A DNA stretch of 64,000 bases from CAYRFF01 sp964436125. GTDB taxonomy: Bacteria > Bacteroidota > Bacteroidia > Chitinophagales > Saprospiraceae. This document shows, one piece after another, positions 50,749 through 61,013 of this stretch; within the stretch, counting starts at the first letter, position 1, and every line of letters begins with the position of its first letter. The stretch spans positions 1 to 64,000 of the forward strand of contig CAYTBT010000013.1 of the NCBI GenBank assembly GCA_964436125.1. The letters run 5' to 3'. The notes beneath the pieces were generated by a model. The model worked only from the letters and a program-made list of their open reading frames with translations. It was not told where the DNA came from and ran no database searches. The position numbers and the translations under genes were made by a program.

Positions 50749-52245
50749 TCAGTAACGACCTCCGGTTGTAGCACGTTTTCCGGAATCAAAGTAGTTTCCA
50801 GAATTCTTTCCATTCATGGTACTACCACCTACTTTCAACATCGCACAACGGAAACCAACTGTCTTGGATGCGCGATCTTGTTGCATAAATCTTCTTGTGC
50901 CCGGAGATAACCAATAAGCTCTATCTGCCCATGAACCACCTTTAATTACACGTGATGTATTACTTATCAATGTAGTTTTACCATAGAGATAATTCACATA
51001 ATCATTTTCACCGTCGAGATAATTCCTCACATCGGCACTTGTATAATTATAGCGCGTGGTATCCGTCACCTTCTGCATAACCAATCTACCTAGGCTATCT
51101 TTCTCAATGGGTTGTCCTGTTGCAGAATCTCTGACAATTTCTTTAAAGACATTACCACGGAATGGATTGGCATCGTTTTGTTCAACATCTTGCACGGTGG
51201 AAAAAGTCAATGGTCGATAAACATCAAGCACCCACTCGCTCACATTGCCTGCCATATTATACAGCCCGAAATCATTGGGATAATAGGACTTAACCGGAGC
51301 TGTATAAACCGCATTATCATTAAGATTTCCTGCTATACCCATATAGTCCCCTGCACCACGTTTAAAATTGGCGAGGAATTCCCCCTGATGCTTATCGTGT
51401 CTCTGATAACGCACCGTTGAACCATTCCATGGATAGACTCTTCTATCGGTGATAAGTTCGTTTTCAGGGTTTTTCATATTCCCTATCAAAGCAACAGCAG
51501 CATATTCCCACTGAGCTTCTGTAGGCAAGGTATAGTCCGGAAGTAGAATTCCATCTGACTTTCTTACCCTTCTTTCTCCACCGGTACTGAGGTCCTCAAG
51601 ATTCTTCCGTACATCGCCTTCATATTGTCCAGCTAGATAAGCACCCGTTGTAAAATTATTGGCATCTTTCTGTTCAGGAGAAGGATTCAATATACCGCGT
51701 TTAATAAGGATAGCCTCATTAACCCTGTCTGTTCTCCACTCACAATACTTCTTTGCTTGCTCCCATGTAACACCGACTACAGGATAATCATTATAAGCAG
51801 GATGGCGGAAGTAGTTTTCTACCATAGGCTCATTATATGCAAGCTCTTCACGCCACACTAGCGTATCCGGAAGAGCTTCAACCCATACTTGTGGATAGCT
51901 GTCGCCAAATACGCGGTTGGTCCACATCGTATATAAACGGTAATTGTAATTAGACACCTCAGTTTCATCCATATAAAAGGAGGTAACTGTCTGTCTTGTC
52001 GGAACGCTGTTCCATCGGAACATAACATCCTCTTGCGCCTGCCCCATCAGAAAAGTTCCACCGGGAATGTACACAAGATTGGGCCCTACTGTGTTATTTT
52101 CATAATCGACCTTATTGTAGCCGCCCCATTCTGCATCATTTAACTTCCATCCTGTCGCTGTATCGTATTCTCCTTTATTACAGCTTGACATTAATAAGCC
52201 TCCCAGTATAAGGCATGATAACGTGTATATAAAGCTCTTATTCAT
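50749..52245 (-). CDS. gldJ: gliding motility / T9SS lipoprotein GldJ (sulfatase-modifying-factor fold)
   Basis: An approximately 498-aa lipoprotein (lipobox in LMSSCNKG, Cys about 21 from the ATG at 52245). It has an FGE-sulfatase-like fold: LVYIPGGTFLMGQ, SFYMDETEVSNYNYRLY, PVVGVTWEQAKKYCEWR, LPTEAQWEYAAVA, GLYNMAGNVSEWVLDVY and KGGSWADRAYWLSPGTRRFMQQDRASKTVGFRCA. GldJ and GldK share this fold. GldJ is preferred because murF and porU/porV adjoin, as in Flavobacterium johnsoniae. It is needed there to stabilise the T9SS motor. It has no enzymatic role known in this context. Confidence 0.85.
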   Translation of the reverse strand: MNKSFIYTLSCLILGGLLMSSCNKGEYDTATGWKLNDAEWGGYNKVDYENNTVGPNLVYIPGGTFLMGQAQEDVMFRWNSVPTRQTVTSFYMDETEVSNYNYRLYTMWTNRVFGDSYPQVWVEALPDTLVWREELAYNEPMVENYFRHPAYNDYPVVGVTWEQAKKYCEWRTDRVNEAILIKRGILNPSPEQKDANNFTTGAYLAGQYEGDVRKNLEDLSTGGERRVRKSDGILLPDYTLPTEAQWEYAAVALIGNMKNPENELITDRRVYPWNGSTVRYQRHDKHQGEFLANFKRGAGDYMGIAGNLNDNAVYTAPVKSYYPNDFGLYNMAGNVSEWVLDVYRPLTFSTVQDVEQNDANPFRGNVFKEIVRDSATGQPIEKDSLGRLVMQKVTDTTRYNYTSADVRNYLDGENDYVNYLYGKTTLISNTSRVIKGGSWADRAYWLSPGTRRFMQQDRASKTVGFRCAMLKVGGSTMNGKNSGNYFDSGKRATTGGRY

Positions 52246-52414
52246 AATATTGTGATGTAATTTATACATTTTAAGCTTTCGCAAATATTTTTCCTATTCT
52301 CCTCTATTCCGTGACTAAGTAACGTAAATATCCGGTTAAAATTATTCTATTTTTTCATGATTTCAATAAAACACAAGCGCTAAAGTAATAACTTATTTTT
52401 AATCGTGAAAATGT

Positions 52415-53437
52415 TTATCGAAACATATTGTAACAATCCATGTATTTTCCTTCTTTCTTCTCTATCGCTAAAGTCATGCCAATCTCATGACTTCCCCCCG
52501 TACTTATCCCTAATCGAGACACTGTAAAATCGTAGGCATAGCCTATCCGTAGATTTCCTATCTTCACAGAAGCACTGAGCCCTACGGCATCAGGATTGGT
52601 GAAAGCATGCCTGTAAAATGCCCCAAATGTAAAATAGCTTACTCCATAAAAAACACCCGCGTTAATCTGCCCCGTACCGCCTTGCTTAGCAATTAATATC
52701 GTAGGGGAGATAAAGCTTCCATTGGGATTGTAGGAAGTAGGTTCTTTCAAGCTTATTGTCGTGCCTACCATTGCATTGAGTCTCAATGGAAGGCCTTTGA
52801 TTTTTCCGTTCTCTTCCTCTCTGAAGGACACTGAAGGTCGATTGAGATGATCGACTCCTATTGTAAAAAAGTATTTGTCATTATATAGGCTAGCTCCTAC
52901 TCCTATGTCAAGATAAACTCGATTATTCCTGGCTAGCGGAGGCTCTTCTGTAGGATACAAAGTGCCGCCCGGCGATGTCGCACCAAACCTCGGATCGAGT
53001 TGATCCAGAAATATCAATGCCGACTGATCTATAGTCTGTTGTCCCGCTCCGACTTCCACTGCTAGTTGAGATCTCCAGCCTGACCTCGTCTCTATCCGAT
53101 ATGCATACTGTACTTGAAGCTTAGAGGACTTCAAAAGTCCATCTCCTGCTTGATCGGATAAGAGTGTTACTCCTATGCCACTATGCATTTTCTTAAAATA
53201 TTGATCGTAAGCAAATGCAAATGTCTCATAGGCATTGCTTATTGCCGGCCATTGATTCCGATATATCAGACCAAATCTCGGCCCATTCACTTGTCCTACC
53301 AGCGATGGGTTACTTAAGGTAGGCATCATATAATATTGCGAGAACACCGGATCTTGAGACCTTCCGCTTTCTGGCAACATTATCGTAATTATTACCGTTA
53401 AGATTAAAATTGTATTACCTAGTAATATTTTTAACAT
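52415..53437 (-). CDS. PorP/SprF family type IX secretion membrane protein
   Basis: About 340 aa with start MLKILLGNT at 53437 and a signal peptide. The family motif follows (DPVFSQYYMMPTLSNPSLVG and FGLIYRNQWPAISNAYETFAFAYDQYF), then repeated beta-strands of an outer-membrane barrel and a GISTGGSHEIGMTLAI end. PorP/SprF proteins assist surface secretion, and SprF serves the adhesin SprB. No SprB-like gene is present, so its cargo is unknown. It is divergent from porU with 123 bp between starts. Confidence 0.87.
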   Translation of the reverse strand: MLKILLGNTILILTVIITIMLPESGRSQDPVFSQYYMMPTLSNPSLVGQVNGPRFGLIYRNQWPAISNAYETFAFAYDQYFKKMHSGIGVTLLSDQAGDGLLKSSKLQVQYAYRIETRSGWRSQLAVEVGAGQQTIDQSALIFLDQLDPRFGATSPGGTLYPTEEPPLARNNRVYLDIGVGASLYNDKYFFTIGVDHLNRPSVSFREEENGKIKGLPLRLNAMVGTTISLKEPTSYNPNGSFISPTILIAKQGGTGQINAGVFYGVSYFTFGAFYRHAFTNPDAVGLSASVKIGNLRIGYAYDFTVSRLGISTGGSHEIGMTLAIEKKEGKYMDCYNMFR

Positions 53438-53560
53438 TAAGACTGTTCTATAGATTAACGTATCTTGTATAATCTGTTCAATTATGCAAGTATACAACAT
53501 GCTTTTCAAAGTAAGAGACTTTAACACTCAATTAACTTAAATTTATCTTTCTGTATTATA

Positions 53561-56500
53561 ATGTTTACTCGATTCTTCATCCTTACGTGCTTTTTTTCTG
53601 CTTTATGCATGGGACGTCTCAGCGCACAATTTATCCAAGATAGTGAAATTTCCATTCACTGGACAATGCAAAATACACATTATTGCATTCAGAATCATGA
53701 TTCAGCATGCCGTACTTATATCGATCGTAGTTATGATATCGATACAGAACGCAATTATACCCTTAAAATAAAGTCCTCCACTATTTATAAGGTTATTCAG
53801 GAGGCCAAAATTTCCGTTACACCCCCTATCGGCACCTCGCCACTGATTACGCAGACAATAAGCAATGGCAAGCTTCATCTACGGATTTATCCACTATATC
53901 GCACTAATGAAGGCAAAATAGCTCTTCTTTCAGAGATCAGCTTAAGGATAGTTCAATTACAAGATAACGGAAACAATACAACACCTGTAAGCCTCCGTGG
54001 CTTTAAGAAAAACTCCGTGCTGAAATCCGGCGATTTTTATAAGATAGGAGTCAAAGAAACAGGACCTATTAAGCTATCCAAGGCTTTTTTTGACGCTCAT
54101 GATATCCCTGTATCAAATCCACAAAATATACAGATCTGGGGGCAATCCACAGGGATGCTGCCCTTTAAAGTGTCGGCTGAACGGACTGACGATCTGACTC
54201 AATTGCCGGTACTTCAACATGGACTCGCAGATGGCGTGTTTAATAAAGGAGACTACCTCGTATTTTATGCGATGGCAGCAGAAAGGGTCAAGCTCGATGA
54301 GACTTTCTGGAATATCAGAGAAAATCCATTCAGTTCACTCAATTATTATTTTATCCGCATTGGGAAAAGTCCGGCTAAAAAAATAAAAGTCCATCAAGGT
54401 TCCGATGTGACAGGTGAATTAACTACCTCCGTCATCGTCCCCTATCATCATGAACGCGCTGACGTAAATCTCCTCGAGATGCAGGCAGGAAACTCCGGCA
54501 GCGGATTAAACTGGTATGGGGAATTGTTGAACGGTGGAGAAACCATGGACTTCAGTAATATATTTGACGACTTTGAGCTCATTCCCGGCAGTCCTATACA
54601 TATCAGAACCTCATTTGCCGGAAGGCATAGCGCACAATCCTATTATAAGGTAAATCTCAACGGAAACATAGAGCAAAACCTCATCCGTGGTGTAGCCTTA
54701 AATAAAAATGAACGATCATTTGCAAGGCTTGCCACTATCGATATCGTGGCCGATGCACGCGACAAGAATTCACTGCGTGTTCAATACGATGCCTCCACTG
54801 CTGCAAGAGGATGGATAGATTATGTAAATGGCACATTTCAAGCGCGTTTAACCGCTATCGGGGAAGCCTATCGTTTTTCGATGCCGAATACCCTCTCGTC
54901 AAGTTCAGCTCACTTGCAGTCCACCGACACTCGACTCGGTTCAGAGCTTTATCACCTGTGGAATATCTCGGACCCGACTCAGATTATCGAGATTCAACCT
55001 ATTGTAAATGAAAATACAATCGATTACGACCTCAAGAACTTAAATGCAAAGAGTAAACTTATCCTTTTCAATAGCAATAATATCTCCGGCGATGTTCAAT
55101 ACATAGGAAAAGTAAAAGCGCAGAATCTCCATTCGATAGATTATGCCGATATGATTATTATTACGCATAGGGATTTCCTCGATGCATCAAATAAACTTGC
55201 AGAATACCGTAGAAAATTCAATGGTTTTACTGTAAAAGTCGTGGAAGTAGATAAAATCTACAATGAATTCAGCAGTGGACGTGTATCACCGACGGCAATC
55301 CGGGATTTTTTAAAAATGGTTTATGAACGCTCACCCTTAAAATATGTATTATTGATGGGCGATGCGACATTTGACTATCGGAATCTATTAAAGGAATATC
55401 CCGATCAAAACTTTATTCCGGCGATGCAGAGCAGGAATTCAACCCATTATATTGCATCCTTTCCCTATGATGATTATTATGCGCTCCTCGACGATGATGA
55501 AGGGGATGATATTTATGGCGATCTTGACATTGCGATAGGAAGAATACCGGCCAAGACCGCTCAAGAAGCAAGCGACGTAGTGGATAAAATCATACACTAT
55601 GAAAGCGATCCTCAATCGCTGGGTGACTGGAGGTTAACATCGGTCTTTATCGGGGACGATGAAAGTAATTCTCGATTTATGAAAGCTTCCAATCGCATGG
55701 CAGACCGGCTGCAGGATTCTATTCCGGCTTTCAATCTCATTAAAATTTTCCTCGATGCCTTTAAGCAAGAAAGCTTTGCCGATGGCGATCGCTATCCGGA
55801 AGCTACTAAAGAATTAAATAATGCAATGCTCTCCGGATGTTTTATCGTGAATTATGTCGGGCATGGTGGGCCGAGTGGCTGGAGCCAGGAACGAGTTCTC
55901 ACAGTACAGGATATGAAACAATGGGACAATTACGACAAATTACCGCTGTTTATCACCGCAACCTGTACGTTCTCGGCATTTGACAACCCAGGCTATACTT
56001 CCGGAGGTGAGCGATTGCTCTTAAAAGGCAACGGCGGCGCAATCGCCTTGTATTCAACTACGAGAACCGTGTACGATAGCGATAACAGAGAACTTGCCAA
56101 TAATATTTTCAATCACATTTATAAAGCACGAGAAGACGGCATCAGAGAACTCGGTGAAATCCTCCGTATTGCCAAGAATTCACTCAGCCGCAGCATCACA
56201 ACCAATTCGAGAAAATTTATGCTCCTCGGCGATCCGGCGATGAAACTTGCAATGCCACAATTTACGGTAAAAGCCAAAAAGATCAACTCTATCCCACTCG
56301 CCTCTTTTCAAGACACGCTTTCTGCCCTGGAAAAAGTCACCATCGAGGGCGAAATACAGAACAATGACGGTGAAATCCTCTCCGGGTTTAATGGAATCCT
56401 AGTACCGGCTCTTTATGACAAGCCCGTAAAACGGAAAACACTCGGTCAAGATCCCGGATCAGAGGTATTTTCCTATAAGGAGCAAAAAAATGTCCTTTTT

Positions 56501-57358
56501 AAAGGTAAAGTATCGATAAAGAACGGTAAATTTAAATTCAGTTTCATCCTTCCCAAGGACATTGAATACCGCGTCGGTTATGGAAAGCTGAGCTTCTATG
56601 CCTATTCCCCTTCCGATATGATCGATGCAATGGGCCTGCTAGACAGCATTAAGATAGGCGGCATAAGTGAAGAAATTATCGTGGACAATACACCGCCACA
56701 TATTAAACTATTCCTCAACGATACATTGTTTGTCGATGGCGATTATACCAATTCTGACCCCATGCTCATCGCCTATCTGAGCGACAGAGAAACAGGGATT
56801 AATGTAGCCGGTCAGAGTATCGGTCATGACCTCGTTGCCTATCTCGACGATGATGTAAGTACTTCTGTTGTCTTAAATCAATTCTACACCTCTGAGCTCG
56901 ACAAGCCTAGAGCGGGAAGCCTTCGATATCATCTAAGCAATATTTCACCGGGCGAGCATAGTTTAACCCTAGAAGCATGGGATTTATCCAATAATAAATC
57001 CTCTGCCACAATTCACTTCACCGTCACGGAAGAAGGTAAAATTGTTATTATGGATGTAAATGCAACACCCAATCCCTTTACTGAATCAACGACAATCCTT
57101 ATAAAACACAACCTAGCCGGGAAGAATTTAACAGTTACCATACCTATCTACGATGCCGCAGGAAGACTTATTTATACCATAGAGAAAAGCTATGAAAATG
57201 CCCCTGCGACTATCCGCGATATAAGAATTGATGCAGAAACTTTTCCTACTATGCCTGCAAATATGTACTTTTACACCGTAATTCTGGAACATCGTTCAAT
57301 GAATGGAAAAATTATACGCATAAGAGACAATGACAATAAGCTCATTCACGTTAACTAG
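53561..57358 (+). CDS. porU: type IX secretion system sortase PorU (C25 family)
   Basis: Cell-surface cysteine protease, 1265 aa, that removes the C-terminal signal from T9SS cargo and attaches it to A-LPS. Signal peptide about 1-22. The catalytic domain of gingipain type carries His768 in NYVGHGGPSGW and Cys802 in FITATCTFSAFDNPG. Upstream, VLLMGDATFDYRNLL and DLDIAIGRIPAKTAQEA are also conserved. C-terminal beta domains end in a FlgD-like module with NATPNPFTESTTI and YDAAGRLIY. It is 45 bp ahead of porV, its binding partner. Confidence 0.93.
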   Translation: MFTRFFILTCFFSALCMGRLSAQFIQDSEISIHWTMQNTHYCIQNHDSACRTYIDRSYDIDTERNYTLKIKSSTIYKVIQEAKISVTPPIGTSPLITQTISNGKLHLRIYPLYRTNEGKIALLSEISLRIVQLQDNGNNTTPVSLRGFKKNSVLKSGDFYKIGVKETGPIKLSKAFFDAHDIPVSNPQNIQIWGQSTGMLPFKVSAERTDDLTQLPVLQHGLADGVFNKGDYLVFYAMAAERVKLDETFWNIRENPFSSLNYYFIRIGKSPAKKIKVHQGSDVTGELTTSVIVPYHHERADVNLLEMQAGNSGSGLNWYGELLNGGETMDFSNIFDDFELIPGSPIHIRTSFAGRHSAQSYYKVNLNGNIEQNLIRGVALNKNERSFARLATIDIVADARDKNSLRVQYDASTAARGWIDYVNGTFQARLTAIGEAYRFSMPNTLSSSSAHLQSTDTRLGSELYHLWNISDPTQIIEIQPIVNENTIDYDLKNLNAKSKLILFNSNNISGDVQYIGKVKAQNLHSIDYADMIIITHRDFLDASNKLAEYRRKFNGFTVKVVEVDKIYNEFSSGRVSPTAIRDFLKMVYERSPLKYVLLMGDATFDYRNLLKEYPDQNFIPAMQSRNSTHYIASFPYDDYYALLDDDEGDDIYGDLDIAIGRIPAKTAQEASDVVDKIIHYESDPQSLGDWRLTSVFIGDDESNSRFMKASNRMADRLQDSIPAFNLIKIFLDAFKQESFADGDRYPEATKELNNAMLSGCFIVNYVGHGGPSGWSQERVLTVQDMKQWDNYDKLPLFITATCTFSAFDNPGYTSGGERLLLKGNGGAIALYSTTRTVYDSDNRELANNIFNHIYKAREDGIRELGEILRIAKNSLSRSITTNSRKFMLLGDPAMKLAMPQFTVKAKKINSIPLASFQDTLSALEKVTIEGEIQNNDGEILSGFNGILVPALYDKPVKRKTLGQDPGSEVFSYKEQKNVLFKGKVSIKNGKFKFSFILPKDIEYRVGYGKLSFYAYSPSDMIDAMGLLDSIKIGGISEEIIVDNTPPHIKLFLNDTLFVDGDYTNSDPMLIAYLSDRETGINVAGQSIGHDLVAYLDDDVSTSVVLNQFYTSELDKPRAGSLRYHLSNISPGEHSLTLEAWDLSNNKSSATIHFTVTEEGKIVIMDVNATPNPFTESTTILIKHNLAGKNLTVTIPIYDAAGRLIYTIEKSYENAPATIRDIRIDAETFPTMPANMYFYTVILEHRSMNGKIIRIRDNDNKLIHVN

Positions 57359-57402
57359 GTTAAATTGAGCTGCTATATTATTTTTAAAATGAAAATTCAC
57401 AA

Positions 57403-58599
57403 ATGAATAAAATCTTAACTTCGCTTATTTTAATGGCTTTTGTATTTTTAGGAGCAAAAGAATTAGAAGCACAATGTCACTTTGATCCGGACTGTGGTTG
57501 CTATGTCGATCAGAATGGTAACCCTTGTCCCAATACGGTTCTGACCGCCGTCCCTTTCTTACATATCGTCCCTGATGCGCGCTCAGGAGCGCTGGGAAAT
57601 GCCGGAACAGTACTTACTCCGGACGGAAATAGCCCCAAGTATAATAATGCAACTACGGCTTTTTCTGATCAAGGCGTTAATATCGGTCTGAGTTATACTC
57701 CATGGCTACGAGGTATTACCAATGACGTGAAACTCCTCATGGCTTCAGGCTATTATAAATGGGATGAAATCCAGGCTTTCACCGTGAATTTTACATATTT
57801 TAATCTAGGTGAGATTCAATTTACCGATGAAAATGCTACACCTCTAGGTACAGGCAACCCCAATGAATTCAGCATTGCACTAGGTTATGCAAGGAAACTC
57901 TCGGACAGATTTGCCCTATCGGCTGCCGCCAAATATATCTATTCCAATCTCGCTGCAGGCCAAGCAGTAGGCCTGAATATCATTAATGTCGGCAATGCAT
58001 TTGCCGTCGATGTGGGAATGCGCTATGAACAACCTATCAAAGATAATCAGACGCTTATCCTCGGCCTTAATTTCTCCAATATCGGAACCAAAATTTCCTA
58101 TATCGAAGGCAAGGATTATTTCATCCCGACCAATCTGTCACTCGGAGCCAATTATACTTTCCAGCTCGATCAATACAACAGGTTAAGCCTTATCGGTGAG
58201 ATTAATAAATTAATGGTTCCCACACCACCTTTGAGTGGAGATTCAACAGATGTGAATGACTACCTGAACACCTCGTCAATTGAAGGTATTTTCAGGTCTT
58301 TCAACGATGCTCCCAATGGTTTCTCCGAGGAAATGGCAGAAATCGCTTATACCCTTGCTATGGAGTACGCTTATAATAACGTCCTCTTCTTGAGACTCGG
58401 ATATTATCATCAGGCATATACCAAGGGGAATGTCCAGTACTTTACCGCAGGTTTCGGTGTGAAGTACAATGTTTATGGATTTGATTTTTCCTATTTAGCT
58501 TCCACAAATGGACAGGCGACACCACTGAATAACACGATGCGCTTCTCCTTTACATTGGACTTCATATACGATGACTCAGCCGTATCGACCGGCCAATAG
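57403..58599 (+). CDS. porV: type IX secretion outer-membrane protein PorV (LptO)
   Basis: Outer-membrane beta-barrel of 398 aa that shuttles T9SS cargo from the translocon to PorU. Signal peptide 1-23 (cleavage likely after LEA). The family motif is VLTAVPFLHIVPDARSGALGNAGTVLTPDGNSPKYNNAT. Barrel strands include INIGLSYTPWLRGI and a C-terminal FDFSYLASTNGQATPLNNTMRFSFTLDF. Between signal and motif lies a short Cys-rich stretch (Cys25, 31, 33, 42). It follows porU and ends in a strong terminator. Confidence 0.94.
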   Translation: MNKILTSLILMAFVFLGAKELEAQCHFDPDCGCYVDQNGNPCPNTVLTAVPFLHIVPDARSGALGNAGTVLTPDGNSPKYNNATTAFSDQGVNIGLSYTPWLRGITNDVKLLMASGYYKWDEIQAFTVNFTYFNLGEIQFTDENATPLGTGNPNEFSIALGYARKLSDRFALSAAAKYIYSNLAAGQAVGLNIINVGNAFAVDVGMRYEQPIKDNQTLILGLNFSNIGTKISYIEGKDYFIPTNLSLGANYTFQLDQYNRLSLIGEINKLMVPTPPLSGDSTDVNDYLNTSSIEGIFRSFNDAPNGFSEEMAEIAYTLAMEYAYNNVLFLRLGYYHQAYTKGNVQYFTAGFGVKYNVYGFDFSYLASTNGQATPLNNTMRFSFTLDFIYDDSAVSTGQ

Positions 58600-58632
58600 C
58601 ACCGAGTATATTTCTTATAAAATATAGAATTA

Positions 58633-58666
58633 AGAGAGAGGAAGGAAGTCTTCTCTCTTTTTTTTA
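58633..58666 (+). terminator. intrinsic terminator after porU-porV
   Basis: Stem AAGAGAGAGGA pairs with TCTTCTCTCTT (one wobble) across a short loop and is followed by T8. It starts 34 bp after the porV stop. Confidence 0.88.
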
Positions 58667-58906
58667 TCCCTAAACCCCGATATTGGCACGGTGGTAAATC
58701 AACGCCTTTTCCACTCCGCAGCGCGCTCTGAGAAGCGGATTAAGCAATGGAATACATTATTCAATTGAATACGTATATTTCCGTGAACTGAAAGAGCATC
58801 ATTTCACTTATAATGACGAGAGCTACTCTTTCTATCGAGAGCAAAGTTTTAGTATCTCATATAGGAATATAAACATAAGCATTTCATACAGACACATTAT
58901 AATATT

Positions 58907-60952
58907 ATGGAGAAATTATCACATTATATCGCAGGAAACTGGATTGAAGGAAAAGGCAAAGGAAAAACACTACACAATGCCGCAACCGGAGAAGCAATAT
59001 ACACGACATCGACAGACGGCATCGACATTGAAGCAGGCCTACAATATGCTAGAGAAGTCGGCAACCCCAATCTCCGCAAGATGACTTTCTATGAACGTGG
59101 TCTCATGGTAAAACAGCTGGCGCTTTACCTCAATTCTATAAAGAAGAAATACTATCCTATCTCCTATCTCACCGGAGCGACTAAAGCAGATAGCTGGATA
59201 GATATCGACGGTGGAATCGGCAACCTCTTTGCCAATGGTAGCCTCCGAAGACAACTCGGAAATAAAACACATTATGTAGAAGGTGAAATGCAAGACCTTT
59301 CACGCGGTGGCGATTTTATCGGTCACCACATCATGGTTCCTAAAACCGGCGTTGCAATCCATATCAATGCCTTTAATTTCCCCGTGTGGGGAATGCTGGA
59401 AAAAATTGCGGTAAATCTCCTCGCAGGAATGCCCGCACTCGTAAAACCGGCTACAATTACCTCCTATCTCACTCAAGCTGTCGTTAAAGACATCATAGAT
59501 TCCGATATTTTGCCGAAAGGCGCACTCCAGCTAATCTGTGGTAGTGCATACAACTTACTCGACAATGTAGAATCCCAGGACGTTGTCACCTTCACAGGAT
59601 CGGCAAGCACAGGAAAGCGCTTGAAACAGACGCAAGCAATCATCGACAACTCCGTCCCTTTTAACATGGAAGCAGACTCCTTAAATGCAATTGTGCTCGG
59701 AGAAGATGTCGAGCCGGGCACGCCGACATTCGATATATTTATTAAAGAGGTCAGGCGTGAGATGACTACTAAAAGTGGTCAGAAATGTACGGCAATCAGA
59801 CGTGTCATCGTACCTTCCGATAAGGTAGATGCCGTGAACAAAGCTCTTTCTTCTCAACTGAGTAAGACAATTATCGGCGATCCAGCCGATAAATCGGTAA
59901 GAATGGGTGCCCTAGCCGACTCAGCACAGGTAAAAGAAGTAAAAGCACGTGTAGAAGAACTCCTTCAGAGCAATGAACTCCTGTATGGGACACTCGACAA
60001 GGTTGAAACAGTCGGCAAAGGCACTGAAAATGGTGCATTTATCAGTCCTATTCTCATGTATCAGGAAAATCCGTTTGAAGAAAGAGCGGTCCACGAGATT
60101 GAAGCATTCGGGCCGGTATCAACTATAATTCCTTATAATGGACTGGATGAGGCAATAGAATTATCCAGAATGGGCAAAGGCTCCCTCGTCGGCTCAATTG
60201 TGACGGAAGATCCGACAATTGCCACCGACTTTACGGTAAATGCGGCAACGCACCACGGAAGAATCCTCGTGTTAAATGAAGAAGCCTCCAAATACAGCAC
60301 AGGCTCAGGCTCTCCCTTACCTACATTAATCCACGGCGGCCCAGGACGCGCAGGAGGCGGTGAAGAAATGGGCGGCATGCGCGGCGTAAAACACTATCTG
60401 CAACGCTGTGCTGTACAAGGAAGCCCTACAATGCTTACCGAAGTAACCGGAATTTATCAAGCTAGAGGGAAGTACAAGGAACCCGGAAAGCACCTTTTTA
60501 AAAAATACTTTGAAGATCTCGAAATCGGAGAAACAATAATTACTGCCAAGCGTACCATCACAGAAGCCGACATCGTCAACTTCGCCAATGTGAGCTGGGA
60601 TCACTTTTATGCACATGTCGATGTCACATCGCTGGATGAAACAATATTTGAAGAACGCGTTGCACACGGATATTTTATCCTTTCAGCAGCAGCAGGCCTC
60701 TTTGTCAATCCGGATAAAGGTCCTGTTCTGCTCAATTACGGTCTCGAGGACTGCCGATTCACCAAGCCGGTTTATGCAGGCACAACAATAGGCGTGCGTT
60801 TAACCGTAAAAGATAAAATAGATCAGGAGAAAAAAGAGGAAGACGACATTCCCAAAGGAATCGTAAAATTCCTCGTCGATGTTTATGATGATGAAGGAGA
60901 AACGGTTACCTTAGCAACGATTCTTACAATGGTGCGCAAGAAAAAGGAATAA
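58907..60952 (+). CDS. paaZ: PaaZ: oxepin-CoA hydrolase / semialdehyde dehydrogenase
   Basis: A 681-aa fusion of an aldehyde dehydrogenase (1-520) and a MaoC-type hydratase (530-681). In the phenylacetate pathway it opens the oxepin-CoA ring and oxidises the aldehyde. The catalytic Cys294 is in SGQKCTA and Glu255 in NMEADSLN, one off from E. coli positions 295 and 256. Hydratase Asp565 and His570 are in SWDHFYAHVD, with the same spacing as the E. coli pair. No paaABCDE genes are nearby, so the pathway may lie elsewhere or the enzyme may serve another CoA aldehyde. Confidence 0.92.
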   Translation: MEKLSHYIAGNWIEGKGKGKTLHNAATGEAIYTTSTDGIDIEAGLQYAREVGNPNLRKMTFYERGLMVKQLALYLNSIKKKYYPISYLTGATKADSWIDIDGGIGNLFANGSLRRQLGNKTHYVEGEMQDLSRGGDFIGHHIMVPKTGVAIHINAFNFPVWGMLEKIAVNLLAGMPALVKPATITSYLTQAVVKDIIDSDILPKGALQLICGSAYNLLDNVESQDVVTFTGSASTGKRLKQTQAIIDNSVPFNMEADSLNAIVLGEDVEPGTPTFDIFIKEVRREMTTKSGQKCTAIRRVIVPSDKVDAVNKALSSQLSKTIIGDPADKSVRMGALADSAQVKEVKARVEELLQSNELLYGTLDKVETVGKGTENGAFISPILMYQENPFEERAVHEIEAFGPVSTIIPYNGLDEAIELSRMGKGSLVGSIVTEDPTIATDFTVNAATHHGRILVLNEEASKYSTGSGSPLPTLIHGGPGRAGGGEEMGGMRGVKHYLQRCAVQGSPTMLTEVTGIYQARGKYKEPGKHLFKKYFEDLEIGETIITAKRTITEADIVNFANVSWDHFYAHVDVTSLDETIFEERVAHGYFILSAAAGLFVNPDKGPVLLNYGLEDCRFTKPVYAGTTIGVRLTVKDKIDQEKKEEDDIPKGIVKFLVDVYDDEGETVTLATILTMVRKKKE

Positions 60953-61013
60953 ATATTTTGAATTTTCGCTCACTATTGCATTTTTTAACATTTGAGCTTA
61001 TTTAAAATAATTT

